Positions 22,501 through 35,955 of a DNA stretch of 64,000 nucleotides are shown here, one piece after another. Each line of letters opens with the position of its first letter. Position 1 is the first letter of the stretch. The notes under the pieces were generated by a model. That model saw nothing but the letters and a program-made list of their open reading frames with translations, was not told the DNA's origin and did no database searches. The DNA lies in the NCBI GenBank assembly GCA_033030425.1, contig JAUFSD010000018.1:1178001-1242000 (forward strand), in the 5' to 3' direction. Source of the DNA: Verpa conica (taxonomy: Eukaryota; Ascomycota; Pezizomycetes; Pezizales; Morchellaceae). Both the position numbers and the translations under genes were made by a program.

Positions 22501-25500
22501 TAACCATAATGACCTGTGTGTCCGGATGCTTAACCGGCTATCGTGTAATTCAGCAATGTGCACCAGCTGCCACATGTGCAGCCTGCAGCTATGCCAAGGC
22601 TGTTGTCCGGGACAGATTCACATCATGTGCTGGGGAGGGGAATGGACATATCTCTAACCGTACAGAGTAGTCTGATTGGAGCAGTACCGTGATTTGATAG
22701 TGGGGTTCGCCCAAGCCGATGGAAATGACTATCCGAAGTCAGCCGCTGGCTTTATTACCATCGCCTCCCGAATGGAAATGATACACAGAAAAGAGAAAAC
22801 CTTGCATTGATCCACAGAGTATTGAGCTAGCTATACCAAACCCCCGGGATCAAAACTCATGCGATGCAATCTCATAATTTGTATTCCGTCTATTTTGCGG
22901 ATCACGCACAACTGCTGTAATTCTTGTCCCCCTTTACCTCTTTCCACCCGGCGACTGATGGACGTCTCCTAATATTCATGGCTATTTTATCTCTCCAGCT
23001 GCGCTGCCTCCATATTATCACTTCCCTTTTATCCTTGGCTGTTCGTTTGAACACGCTTATATCTTGACCATAGATCATTTAGCATTAAACGCGGCTATAC
23101 TGAATGGGTTTTTTATTAACTCTAGCCACGCCTAAGAAACCAAGGCAGAACGACTAGGTTTCACTGAGGCTGCGTGGAGGTTGCATAATAACTAACCAAA
23201 AGTGGCTGTCGATCCATGTAAGTCATTGCTAGAGTACGTGGCCAACACTAGAGAAATTGCGCCGGTGGTCAAAAAAGAGGGAGAACTGGTGGTTACCAAC
23301 GCAAAAGACCTAAGCCATAAGTTGTTGTGATAATATCTTTGAACTTGCGGCCCTAATGCAATTGGTTTACCAGTAACCAGGGTTTGTAGATTGTGGTTCT
23401 TTTCTGCCCTTTCTGTCCTAGTATGTGCCATCCGTAGCCCCGGTGATTATACCCCAGTTTTTTCCTATTATAGTCGCCGGTTACATTATCCCAGCTCGTT
23501 AAACGGTCATCGGTTTAATTGATTGCAAGAATATGAAACTGGCAAAAGGAAGTTGCTGATGGTGTGGTGTGTTGGCTTGGGAGACCTGTAAAGAAGTCAA
23601 TATGCTAGTATTTGTCAAATATCTTTTTACTTATTTTGGGGGTTATACATACCTCCCCGGGACGAACCGCTCTTCAGTAGAGATCCAAACTTTGTGTAAA
23701 TACTTAGTTTGCAGTATTGCCAAGATGTTTTGGGACAACACACTGGTGTGGGTCCTTGCGTTTGGTGTTTTTTTTTTCTTACAGGTTTGCCCACTACATG
23801 TCCTGTCTTATTCCTCCGCAATCCAATTCTTGCCCTAGATTATTGTCTTATATCTTACATCCGTTTCTTCCAGTTATTTTGGGGGAAACCAACCAGCTTG
23901 GGCCACCTTATTAGCAAGTCTAGTCCTTGTCCCGAGGAAGAACGATTGGATAGCACAAAATCACCTTAGCGAATCGCTAGGGTGATACCTTGTTGGGAGT
24001 GTTCGAGGGGCGCTATCTAGGCTGCCCAAGTACCTGGTATAAGCCACCAAAGACATCGATGGGACATTGTCGCAAACGAAAATGTAGATGCGCCCTAGCA
24101 CAGACTCCGATTGCTATAGACCCTCTAGAGCTAAAAGTTATTGTTGGTGTAGCTCAAAATATGATGACAAACTGAGCTGACAGATCTTTTCAGACTTGTA
24201 AACTTTTGACTAGCATGATGGACCAGTTGCATGCTTCCAAGTACCTGGAGCTGCATAAAGTTTTTGGCAATCGGCTGAATATGCACAGCCGACTGAACGG
24301 GTGGTGCACGGGCCTAGTTTGTCCTCAAAACCTTGTGCAGTCGGAAATGAATAAGCAGCTTATGTTGCCTCTTATGAAACACCTCCCGCTGCGGTTAATC
24401 CATATCGAACGGCAGAAAGCTTGGTCAAGACGGGTCAACGGGTATCTTATCGACCAGCTACCCTAGTAGCCCGAAAGTCTTGTGCTCTGGCGTATGCAGA
24501 TGTCCAATGTACAACAATCTAGCCATTTTTTGCCAATGAAAAGGAGCCTGATCTAGTGATAGTGCCTTTATTTTTCCTCATTCCTTTGCCCTTGTGTCTT
24601 TGGCCCTCCACTGGGACAACACAATGTGAGCCTGGCGAACCGGGTCCAAGCGGATAGAGCTGTAGAAGACCACGTAGGGATAAGATTAGAAATCCCATGG
24701 TATTACAATGGGGGAGTGGGAATCGAGCACAGAACCGACTTAGTGCGTTGTAGCTATTCAGTAACGACAGCGAGTTCGTGACCTTATGTCTCTGAAGCGA
24801 GTTTGTCCCAATCATCAGCTTCTGTGGAACCTACGATCAAGTGGTAAATATTGAGGAGCAACCGATCCAGAGAAGAAATCAGGGTGCCTGAGGATTTTCA
24901 TCCTACCAATTGCCCAGTACCCCTACTGCTCTAGATGTCCCAATGCTAGTCATCTAGCCTCGCTCTACCCAGGATCCGCGGTTATGATACCTGGTATAAT
25001 GATACGATCGGTTATATTATCGGTGAACCCCGGTCGGCGAACATGACATTTTATGCTCGCGGAAGGATACTACCCACCAATGCTAATATTTCCCGCTAGC
25101 CCGCATAGCCAAGGGACTGGTTGAGAATTGGTCTTCCCTTTGGTGTTAGAGCCTATGGATGATTGGATCCAAGTAAGACCTTTGTTTCTCTAGTCTCATT
25201 GGAGACCCTGACTGCCATTTCCCTCATGTTCTTTATGCTAGCCTATCATGTCTGGTTATCTCCATATCTTCTAACCCCGCCGTGAAGTTTTTGTATCGTT
25301 ATCCCGGGAATCAGTAATGACAGCACACTACCCTTCTTTTAGTTTCAGAAGTCATATACCAGGTAATCAGATTTGGCGGGGGGGGGAGGGGGTGATCAAA
25401 ACCTTCAGGGATATAGCTTGCTGTACTTTACAGCTACCCTTGAGATAGATTTCAACGGAAGAGACAGCCGACAAGAGAAAGTCCGGACCTACGGTTCCTC

Positions 25501-28500
25501 AGGTATGGCATCGAACGAAGCAATATGCCCTAGCTGATAGCGATTTCTTGTATCTCCATGGTTTTCTAAGACATTGTTAATTAGTAAACAGTGTTGAGGG
25601 CAGATACAAGATCAGAGACGATCGGAGGAACCGGACACGATCGAGAGTGAAGTTTGATTCTGCCATCTTAATATATTTGTACGCCGAGGGTAGTTTTGTT
25701 GATAAGAAACCCGTACCAGTGCTTCCGAAAGGTACAAAGCCACAGTGCAGTTGCATCACCGCTCGAGTCGGCCCCGGAAAGAGAGTAGAGGATAAGATAT
25801 CATCTCATAATAAGGCCCTAGTGGGCATCGTGATGGGGGTGATATCTCTGTAGATAGAGAGATGAATAGGCGGTTTGGCTTTCTCATGGTCGTTCAGTGC
25901 TCCGGTGGGACTACTCCACGATTGTCATGGATGGTGTCGTGTTCTCCTGCATGTGCCCGGCACAAGATACGGAATTCCAGGTAGGAAGAGTTGGGTTAGG
26001 GTTCTCGGATAACAGCCAGTACACGGGAGGAGAGTTAATGAAACAGTAGGGAGCACATTTATATAATACGGCCAAATCAGGCAGATTAGCTACTCTACAG
26101 CTAAAAATCTCCAGGAATTGGCATGTTCGTCTAGAAATTCTATTAAATGTATAGTGCGAAAGATACAACTTCATAGCTAGGGGATAATTCATGAACCTTT
26201 TTGAAATCTTAAACGGGGATTTTTCTATTTGGTTGCGGCTCAGACGCGACGGGCCGCAGAGCCTCCCAGCTAGCTGCAGAGCTACTGCATACGGGAAGGC
26301 TTATGTAATCCAGATACTCGAAATAGACGTTGCTGTTTTCTTTTACGCACAATGGGTTTTGTAAGAGCCTAAGAAGGGTAATTGAGTTGCGCACAGTTGT
26401 TACATGTATATTCCCTCAAATTCCCAAAGCCTGTAATACCAAGTTTTAGAACGATGCACAGCTGTATGTTACCACTCTTTCAATTGGCTAAGGAAGATGC
26501 CGTTTGACATTACATGCACCTAGATATTTAATTAAAAAGTTACATTCACATCTGCGCACATACTCAAAATGTTCTTTCTACAAATTTAGGTAGAAAGCAA
26601 AGACATCCCCTTAAACATTCTATACCCTCCCCCCTCCCCTGCTCAATTCAGCTGTATACATATGTACTTATAAACTCAGCCCCACAAATTTTTTTCTTTT
26701 CTTGTTCTAGAGATTTCGAACTTAAGATTTGAACGAGTCTTGATAGCGCAAGGCATTCCTACAGTCAATTTGCCACTCGTATCGATGATGATATAGAAAT
26801 TTCAAGGCAGTAATCAGCTAATGGGTGGCGTATTCACGCATTCTCACTCGTCTCAGCGACTTGCATGTAGTCTAGACGGTGGCCAAACTTCTTCGGGTTT
26901 ACCCTTCCCCCCCCCTCCCAAGAGATAAGGCCTCGGTTCAAAGTAGGGCGAAATGAGACATATAAAATTGAGGCATAAAAATCGCGGACAAAGTATGGGG
27001 TTTTCCTCTACCCGTGAATCATCATTCGGTCCAAGGCGTTAGGCTATATACGTCATGTCCAAACAAGCATTACCGTGCATGAGCCTAACTCCATATGTAG
27101 TGTAGAGAGGTAATACAATCACATGGCTTAGGGAGGAAAAGGAAAAGAACATCTCAGCCCTTGATACCCCCTGCTTTCGCTTCATCAGCTCCGATATGGG
27201 TTCTTGGACCAGAAATGTGTCAGGATGGCCATAACGTGGGTGGAAGGGCCAAAGAAGCCTTCCAGAGGCTGTGTCAGCACGTGAACCGGGTCAATACGTT
27301 TTAGATGGAATAGTGCATGTGCGACGAAACGGTGCAGGTGCAGATGTTGGCAGTGTTGAATGATGTCAATTGCTAAGAAACATCTGTTGGTTATCTGGCA
27401 ATGCCCTTCTGATACGAGACCATGCAAAACGCACTCGCTCTGTTTGGTGCCCTCTGGATCAATCCGTTGCCCTTGCTAAGCCTTTACCTTCCTATTTAGC
27501 ATACTCGGAGTTTGGGCGGTTATGGTTTAGCTCTCTATGGAGCGTGTAGGCAGGCAGGCGGCTGCGCGCTAACCCTGCTTATGGCACAGGTTTCTATGTC
27601 TTGGCACTCGAGATAGCTGCTGCGGCAGGTTCCGAGCAGTCGGGGGCTTACCTAAGCAAGGATGGACAAGATTCCCGATAGTACATTCAACCGAAGGTCA
27701 CAGTTTCAGCGGGGGGGGGGGGGTCTTTTGTGAGAGATATCAGCTCTGGAGGAGAGAGTAGAGGGGCTAAGCTGCAATTGTCCAATGGCTTTTTAATTCG
27801 AAACGTTGCTAAATTGTACTGCCCTAGGATAAATCCTAGCGATGGAAGGCAGCAAACGCATCTTGCCTTAGCCGAGCAGTGCCCAATAATCTATGCGGGA
27901 GATAGGTGAGGACGTAGACAGAATAGACCAGTCCGGCAAAAGAGAGAGAGAGATCCGGTGGGGCGCGTGGGACCCATGGCCCATGGTCTATGGAATAACG
28001 GGTCTCGGAACGGCCCAGCTACCTCAACTTTGGTGATGTACCTTGTGGATAAGCCCTGTATTTTAGACCCATGCCCATCGGGTAGAAGGGATGATTTTTT
28101 AGTTAAACCATAGGAAAGAACATATCACAACGTACTATTGTTCCTATCAGGTCATCTCTAGGGGTCTTGATGTATATGATTCTTCATAAAAACGACCATG
28201 ATGTTCAATAATATGGAAAACAATCTCGAGTTTCTTAAATAGGCCTAAGATATTTTTTTTTTCAGCTACAATTGCCAAAGATGCACGTCGCTTCGCACTT
28301 TTTACAAGAAAAAGAAGGTGGGACATGGGAGATCACTCGCCCTCCTGTAGGGCCTTGGGGGCCATTCACAAGTAGCTAATACTTTGACAGCAGAACATTT
28401 ATCCTCATCTCAGTATATTAGGCACGAAGTAACCGGGGAACAGAACCCGAGAATACGCAGGGACCTACGCCAGAGATATTCTGTTCTTGGAAGCTTATTC

Positions 28501-29882
28501 TGAGGTACATTCTCCATCTTTTTTATTTTATTTATTTATCCGTTTGTGCATAAAAGGTCTTCCCCTCGCCTAATAAAGATACTGCACACCAATGATTATG
28601 GGAGATTCCTCAGCAGAGTATTAGATCGCAACACTAGGGGCAACGGCCAGTGTTCCGCTTGGTTGACGGTAAGGTGCATCCTATAAATCCTGATCAGATC
28701 GTAATAACTAATCAAAAAAAAAAAAGAATGTTATAGTATATGGTAAGAACCATGGGCTTTCAAGGCGAATAATGGCCTAGAATCAGACGATCATACAAAT
28801 CTTATTCCACTTGGAGTAGCCCCTTCCTTAGCCGTGATCCCTTAGGATCTGACCCCACGCCATGGCATGGCTTTGCAGGAATTCTGCGGACTAAACGCAA
28901 TAGTGGGAAGATATTCTTTTATCACAGAACGGCATTGATCGGGATGAGTCAGGTGGCGTCTACCTTTTCATCAATGGCGTGCGTGTGGGCCCCGAAGCTC
29001 TTGAACACTATTACCCAGTTACGTATGCTCTCTCTCTTTTTTTATATAGGGGGATCGGAGATAATCCGCATCTGTCTCGGTAGCACAGATACCGTTACCA
29101 TTTTTAAGATCCTTCATTAGCCGGAACCAAAAAAAACATGCCGTTACACGAGATTTCGATCCTTGCTCGCTAAGATAAAAAGTCTGCAGGTAGGTTCCAC
29201 AGCTATATCTTCCCACTTTTGGGTGACAGGGTTCTTGGTCAAGCCGCGATGCCCTAAATTGTCTTACTGGCTGGCGGATGATACTAGAGGTATATATTCT
29301 TACTCAGACGGGGCACCCCCGATTTCCGCCATGCCATGGATGATTCTAGTACGTGGTTCGTTAGAGACGCGCCTGTAACTAAAATTGGCTAGTAGTATTT
29401 TCTAAGAAAAGCGCGGATGCCACTCACAACGGCAAACGCGGGTATTACCCGCGCGTGTTTGAAAAAGTGCAGCATTTGTGAGAGTATAAATCATATAGTT
29501 TCAAAGAAATAGAATATAGTGAGTTATAAAAAAAGAGAGGCTTGTACTAATGAATACTTGCTCGGTAGAACTTAAGTACATGTAGTAATATCTCTGACAA
29601 AAATTATCTCGAGATTTTGTTTCTCCTAAATAAAGTTCTGACAATCTAGGCATAAAATAATACCATGTACAACTCCAAAGTTAGGGCTGATACTGCTTGG
29701 AAAAATAAAATCAAACGCCTCCCTATTACCAACAAGATGAGATGTTTCAAGTAATAGCGAACAGAAAGACCATCTCACTTATTACCGGTTTTGGTAACCC
29801 GCAAAGTGAATATTGTACTAAAGGATAACTGGCTGGTGGTGTACCGAATAGACCGGCATGGATCCGTTGACTTACTTTGAAA
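19580..29882. other. About 10 kb without a supported gene
   Basis: I see only short ORFs with no family resemblance. Present are pyrimidine-rich and CACC/ATC microsatellites (about 20665-20710, 21009-21058), G-runs (25377-25392, 27711-27723), scattered poly-A/T and two TACATGTA sites (21406-21413, 29577-29584). A signal-like ORF on the minus strand at 22473-22372 ends in a good donor (CAG|GTATGG), but I could not find a convincing following exon. Confidence 0.45.
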
Positions 29883-32307
29883 CTAGGAAATACAGCTAGA
29901 TACTGGCATTAGTATTTTGTTATAACCTTCTGACACGGTGATAGGAATATAAAAAATAAATGACTTACGGGTCTGTTCCAAACATAAAATGACATCCTTC
30001 GAGATCCTGTTCCTTCTCCATGAAATAGCGCACCATCATTGCATCCTTAATCCCAGCAAATATAAAAGTGGCCTCTAAGTGTCCATGGTTGCTCTGCTTC
30101 CAGAAAACTCCCTGCACTTTCCGGTCCCTCTCCTGAGAATCTACATAGCGTGATGCAAGCCTCATGAGCAGTTCGCTGTAGCTTACATCTGTCTCTCCCT
30201 CATATCCCACAGACCGTTCAAGGATATCTCGATCCCAGCCAATGATCTTGAGGACACGACTTCCGTCGGCGGTTTCAATGACATACCGAATATCCTCGTC
30301 AAGTGGCACAATCTCGGGATTCATTACCACAAATACTTGTTGCTTAATGATTGCTTGGGTTTCATCCTGGAAAATGAGCGTAATTCCTTCGATACCTGTA
30401 GTTTCGTAGAAGCGCTGGGCTATGGAAGCATGGACGAAAGTTACTAGCGCCATTCTATACTTTTTGCTCATCTGAATGTTTTCAATAGCCCCAGTACTGC
30501 TGCAAACCTTTGAGACTTGTTTTAAAGTTTGGTTTCTTGGGAGCCCAGAGAGAATGACGCCCCGAGGTCTCTGGGGTCTTTCATTGGTGATGCCTCTGGG
30601 TAGCTGCGACCAGGCTTTGGAGCCAGAATTATCGGTTCTTACTTCCGTCCTCCCTTCGTTTTCGCCCTCTTCGTAATATTCATTCTCCTCCTCTTCATAC
30701 TCCTCCGCCTCCTCACCCACCCCCTGATCCTCCTCATTTCGATCGTCTTCCTCTTCATCGTCTTCTAAGAACACATTTCGAAGTGCTGCTGTAATATCAC
30801 CACTCCTAGATTGGTTATACTCTGTTACTCTATAGCTGCTCTGCTGACTTTGACTGGTAATATTCCTTGCCCGCCCAGCTGGACGATTGTATTTCTTACT
30901 AGAAGTAGATACGGACTTTGCAACCGTAGAACCCGCTCTGGGATTTGCTTTGGGATTACTATTAAGCTTGTGCATGTATTCAAAAGGTAGGCGAGGATCA
31001 TGGGGTGCATATCCTGGCTTTGCACGGTACTTTGTGTACGACCTCATCATTCGGGCCCTTTGGTGATCTAGCAGTAGGAATTGACTTTGGTTGTCATCAC
31101 CTCCATAACTCGAACGGCCATAGTATGAGCGAGCATCTTGGCGGCTAAGAGATGTAGCGGTGTCATTGCGACTATATGAAGGGGCTCGTACCGGGCGTTG
31201 AGGAGGAGGAGAGTCTGGGGGTAGCGGGTAGTAGGCGGTACTAATGTTTGATGGCGGTGGCGGGGGAGTTGCAGCTCGTCTTGTACGTTCTGATCTTTGA
31301 CCTAAAGAGTTAGCCATAGTAGTATGCCTAAGAGGTTCTTGAAATTTCATATGTTGTGGTATTTTCGTATCGTTCCCGGAAGCAATTGGACCGGTTTCCG
31401 TAGGCTGCTGTGTAAAAGGCTGATTTAAAGTTCTACGTGTACTCAGATTCATTTTTCTGACAGGTGCGCCAACAGGCTTATTATCAGCAGCATTTTCAGC
31501 TTTTCTAGGAACTTGGGTTAAAGGAGTTAGCACCACCGAAACTTTGCTCGGCTTAGCTAGGAGGGGTCCATAGCTCCCATGTACTTGGGGCCATGCAGTA
31601 TTTACAGAGCCAAGCGCAGGACCTCTCCCACCGGCTCTTGTATTTTTTGGCTTTCGGAGGTGAGGGGGAATCCAGTTTCCATTGGCATCTTCAGTGTCAT
31701 AGATCGTTTCTGGGATAACAGGCCTTAGGTGTGGTGGGACGAATCCAATTGCGTTTGCATCCGAAAGAAGTTTTTCGTTCGCGCTAATTTCCTGTTCAAT
31801 CCTGCGGGCATGGTCTTGTGCTGTTTCCTGTTTTTTATTCTGCGGGGGGGAGACCTTTGGGACCTGAGGGGGGGTCTCTTTTTCCGCACCTAGAACGGTA
31901 GAAATACTAGTTCTGGACTTTTGCATGCCCATAATCATTCCCAATGAGTCCAGGGACTCGGAACTACTCCTACACTCTTGTTTAGGGGGGTCCTTCTGGT
32001 TTTCTTCGGAAGAAATATCTCCTAGGCCTAGTAGGTCTGCTGTTTTAACGATAGCTCCGGACTTTGCGCGGGTAAGACGCAGGTGGGGTGGTATCTGATT
32101 GCTTTCGGGGGGTCTGATGTTCATCAACGGTCTTGGTGCCTCCTTCCCCGGGCTGCGTAGGGCAGAGTAGATATCGGAGAATGTGTTCTTTGTTAGTTTC
32201 AAAGAGTCATCCCAGAATGGGGCAGAGGTGAGGATCTGGATTTTCCAATTGTTAGTAGTTAACCAGATTCTCCCAGACTTCTGGTTGTATTTTCTGGTTT
32301 GTATCAT
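29883..32307 (-). CDS. RRM-domain protein with PPHLR motifs
   Basis: Exon 1 32307-29970 or 29969 encodes 779 residues ending ...FGTDP. The apparent stop lies inside a perfect donor (GTAAGT at 29968-29963), so the last exon is probably 29895-29883, giving ...GTDPCIS after a 73-nt intron (TACTAAT branch, ATCTAG acceptor); otherwise the protein stops at 29965 with 780 aa. The start is ATG at 32307. The short motif (I/V)PPHLR occurs at residues 72-77, 190-195 and 213-218. The middle is Pro/Arg/Ser/Tyr-rich and disordered, and about 515-552 is strongly acidic. About 583-645 is an RNA recognition motif (RGVILSGLPRNQTL for RNP2, YRMALVTFVHASIA for RNP1). A folded C-terminal region (660-780) has no name I know. 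Likely a cytoplasmic or nuclear RNA-binding regulator; RNA targets cannot be read from sequence. Confidence 0.82.
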
Positions 32308-34156
32308 AGGATAGATGAAGTGCAGAGAACGCTTAAATTTACATTTGTTTGATTTTGAGGAGGTTCCCGATGAGGGACACCACCAGGTGAATGATTATTC
32401 CCGCTCATCATCTTTTAGAATATTGTTGACGATGAGGGATGTTTTGTGTAGAATATAGCAATCTGGAGCTGATGAGCAGAAGAAAAAGGCCTGGGTTAAA
32501 ATTGATGGTGATGATGATGATGGCGATGATGGAAAAGCAGCGATAAAAACCGAGATACAGAGATGGATGAAGTTTGTGGGAACTGTAAACAAGAGGTCGC
32601 TTGCAGTTCTCTTTCACTGGGGGCTGCGAGTGAGATTACATGTTCCTCAGTGTAGGTAGCCGTGCACAATCACAATCACGCTAGGCCTGGGGTCACCTTA
32701 AAGAGATTGCTCAACAAGTCTCGCTTTCAAGACACAAAACTGATGATCCATGACTTGATAACTATATGTCAGTTATATTTCTATATGTCAGGTATCTTCA
32801 AAACGGAATTACTCAACCATTTGGACTTCTTCATAGGTCATCACTCGGTGAGAAATGCCGTATCTATAAATGTAAATACTACCAATGTAAGGAAGTCTAT
32901 GACGAACTCTCTCAATTCTACTATGATACATTCATGTATACCTAAATCGCCAGCCCAAGAATGCGATGGTAGAGATCACTCAGTTGGCAGCGGGGGACTT
33001 TGCCAAGACCGAGCACAGGATATCACTCGGGTAGAAGCACCTAATCCATGCACCGGCTACCGGACCCAAAATCTACATGCCACCAACCCCCCGCATAAGC
33101 CACATTTGTGGGAGTCGGGGCTAGTCGGCTGGTCGGTCAGTCGAAACCCACTATACATGTAGCCATGTGCATGGTACATATAATCCCACCCTCCCACGTA
33201 CTAGTACAGTATGAAACAGCTACCCGTGCATAGCCGCATAACACAGCGAGTGACAGGCGATGACCCGCATCCCCAAGCAATTCCCTACCTATCCGGTCCA
33301 CCCAGATTGTAGCCGCACGGGCGGGCGCGTCAAGAGAGGGGAGGAACGGACCGTGTAGCACTCCCGCGTATACATGTAGATAGGTATCCTCCCCCCCAAC
33401 GTTCTTTCTATTCTTCCAGAAAAGGGCCTCTTTGGAACTCGTCAGAGTTCTTCCCCCACCATCCCTGATCTCTTAATTTGTAAAAAAAGAACACGAATCG
33501 GTAATCTATTGGCTGGAATATGCGGAACAGTGCATGGTGTCCTTTCGTGCGCGTCAGTTTTTACTTGCAGCAAGAGAGAATGGGAAATACCGTTTGTGCC
33601 ACTTCCCCGCGCTGATTCAGTACCGAATCCCAGGAGGCTCCTCGACATGGGGGGGAGTGTAATTCATCGAGAGACCGTGCACTAAGCGTGGTGCAGCCAC
33701 ATAGCGTCCAGCGATCTATATGGTGCGGTAGACGCGCTTGGGATGTAGATGACAATGGAAGATCTGCAGACTGGATATCTCTTGCGCGTTTCCCTCATGC
33801 ATATGCATGAAGGAAAGGGAATGAAAGAGAAAGAAAAAAAAAGTCTTCTTCGCTAGTTGGACAAACCCTTATCCGCTACTTGAAGCCACTCTCCCTACAA
33901 AGATTTACGATCGGCTGTTATGTTTTATACGAGTGTCACCGTGTTTTCAGCTGACAAGTGCACATAAATATTATTGAGATCATATATCTTCGATCGGGTG
34001 ACGCGGTTATCAGAAACCTATCCATCAAAAAGAACCATCGTAGTGATACTCACGCGGGGAGTAGAGGGGGAAGCGAGAGGAGTGCACAGGGGAGGGGCAA
34101 GAGCCAATTGTGAAATACCGGAAAATACACTTGCGAATATTGGTCTATATCACTGC

Positions 34157-34186
34157 ACGCACGCACGCACGCACGCACACGCGCAC
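34157..34186. repeat. (ACGC)n microsatellite
   Basis: Five to six tandem copies of CACG/ACGC followed by CACACGCGC. Ordinary simple repeat. Confidence 0.85.
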
Positions 34187-35859
34187 TTACCAATTTATTA
34201 TCTTATCTGCTGACCTTTCGCCTCTCACGTTTCACCCTCCGCCATTGCATCGCCGTATTACCACTGTACCGGGTTTCGTCCTTGACGGTGGTACCAAACC
34301 TTCATCTCGAGGGGAGGGGTGCATGATGCATCTAGCAGCCTTCGAAACCGGTCGATGACTGTTTATATATTCGATTCCTCCCCCTCATTGGCACATAATA
34401 AGCCAAACGGTATTGGTTCGCCAACATTCTTTATGAAGTAGCTTCCTGATGGCGAACATCAGCCATGTGGGACTGAAATCGCCACTATTACGATCATAGG
34501 TAGATCCTATAAGATATCTCTCCGAGCCCCATGCATTGTAGGTCTCTCTGCTCATCTGGTTGGTTTGTTGGTGTTTCGTGGGGGGTCAATGGGTCTAGGC
34601 CTAGAAAGAGGTTTTTTATTTTTTTTTTCCCAGGCATCAAGCTGGCTACACTATTTGTTATCGTGGGAAAATATCGACCCTATCCTACCTTCACGCCCCG
34701 GCGGTAAACCCCAGGATTGGGTTTCAAGAAGCAACACTGCGGGTAAGATTTAACGCTGGAATCGCACTAAGAACACCTTTGTTCCTATAAATCGAACATC
34801 TATATAAGCCGACCTCGTTCTAATTGGTACTCCGTACATGAAGGTATATAACCCTCCTCCCTCTCCCCAATAAAAATCATCCTTTATTTTACTCATATTA
34901 AGGGCGTTTATGTAGGATCATATAACGCAATCACCCCTGCAAGTTTAAGGCTGCAATATCATAATAAAATCACTCAGCCTTAGAATCTATCGTACAGCAA
35001 GTTTTAAGTCCATGCACTATCCCTACATAGACAAACCAATCTACTCAATTCTTTTTCTGATAATAAGACTTGCACTTTCATCGTTAATGAGTGATCTTCA
35101 CCGCTCAAGATATTGTCGATTATAGAACCCTGGGATACTATCTTTAGCGATGCAGGTATAAATGCCGCTTTTGAACTAGGCTAATGCTATCTTGTTTTTT
35201 TGTTTTTGTTTTCTTTTTGGAGCTTTCATGTGTTTGTGGTTTAATATCTCAGGACCTATTGGGACTACAGCTATTCTAAGCTGTCGACTCGTGATCAGTT
35301 TGCTGGTCGGCTGGGGAGATGCTTCGGAAGTCCCGCTGGAATCATGTGACATGTTTCGGAAGTCTTTCTAATGTTCTTATTGTGGAGATACTCCTCAAAT
35401 GAGAAAAAAAGTGGGCGGAAAAGTTATTTCGGTAGTAGTCTCACCGGAATGCTTCGTGGGCGCCGGCGGGTGGCTCTTGAGGTCTTTGCGGACCCGAGAC
35501 AAGCCTAATATGCCGATGATGAGGCGTATATATACACTATTGGAGCACTCCTACATAGATAGTCAGCTATATTCTATACTTGACCATCAGCAACTATCCA
35601 TCCGAATCTATTTCTTACAAAATTTGGACTTTCTAGAATTTCCCGAAAAGCCGGCTATCATGACGAGTGATGAACCATGATTAAAGGTCCGAGATATTTA
35701 TTTATTTATTCATTATGTACTTACATAATTGTGCTAATTAGGCTCATAAACCTCCAATTAACCAAAGCAAGAGTTTAGCGCCGGTTTTCGGTAGTTTACG
35801 CTTCAGTACTATTATATTCTCGAAGAGTAAATACCTGGACCTTTTTTAAAAAAATAAAA

Positions 35860-35955
35860 AAAAAGTGTCTCCCAGGGGCTGAACCGCGGACCGTTTCTCA
35901 CTTGTCCCAGAATAAGTGCGACTAGGCTTCCCGGCACAAGTACCGGTAGGCCATC
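35860..35955 (-). other. tRNA-like, SINE-like sequence
   Basis: Read on the minus strand there is an A-box-like AAGCCTAGTCGC, then 45 nt later a B-box-like GCGGTTCAGCCCC, then GGGAGACAC followed directly by nine T, a good RNA polymerase III terminator. The T-arm does not pair well and the conserved A after TTCA is absent, so this is not an intact tRNA. It may be a degenerate tRNA gene or a SINE head. Confidence 0.3.

Noticed and set aside
32662..33162. 166-codon plus-strand ORF
   Set aside because: Begins at GTG and has no domain or splice context; probably chance.
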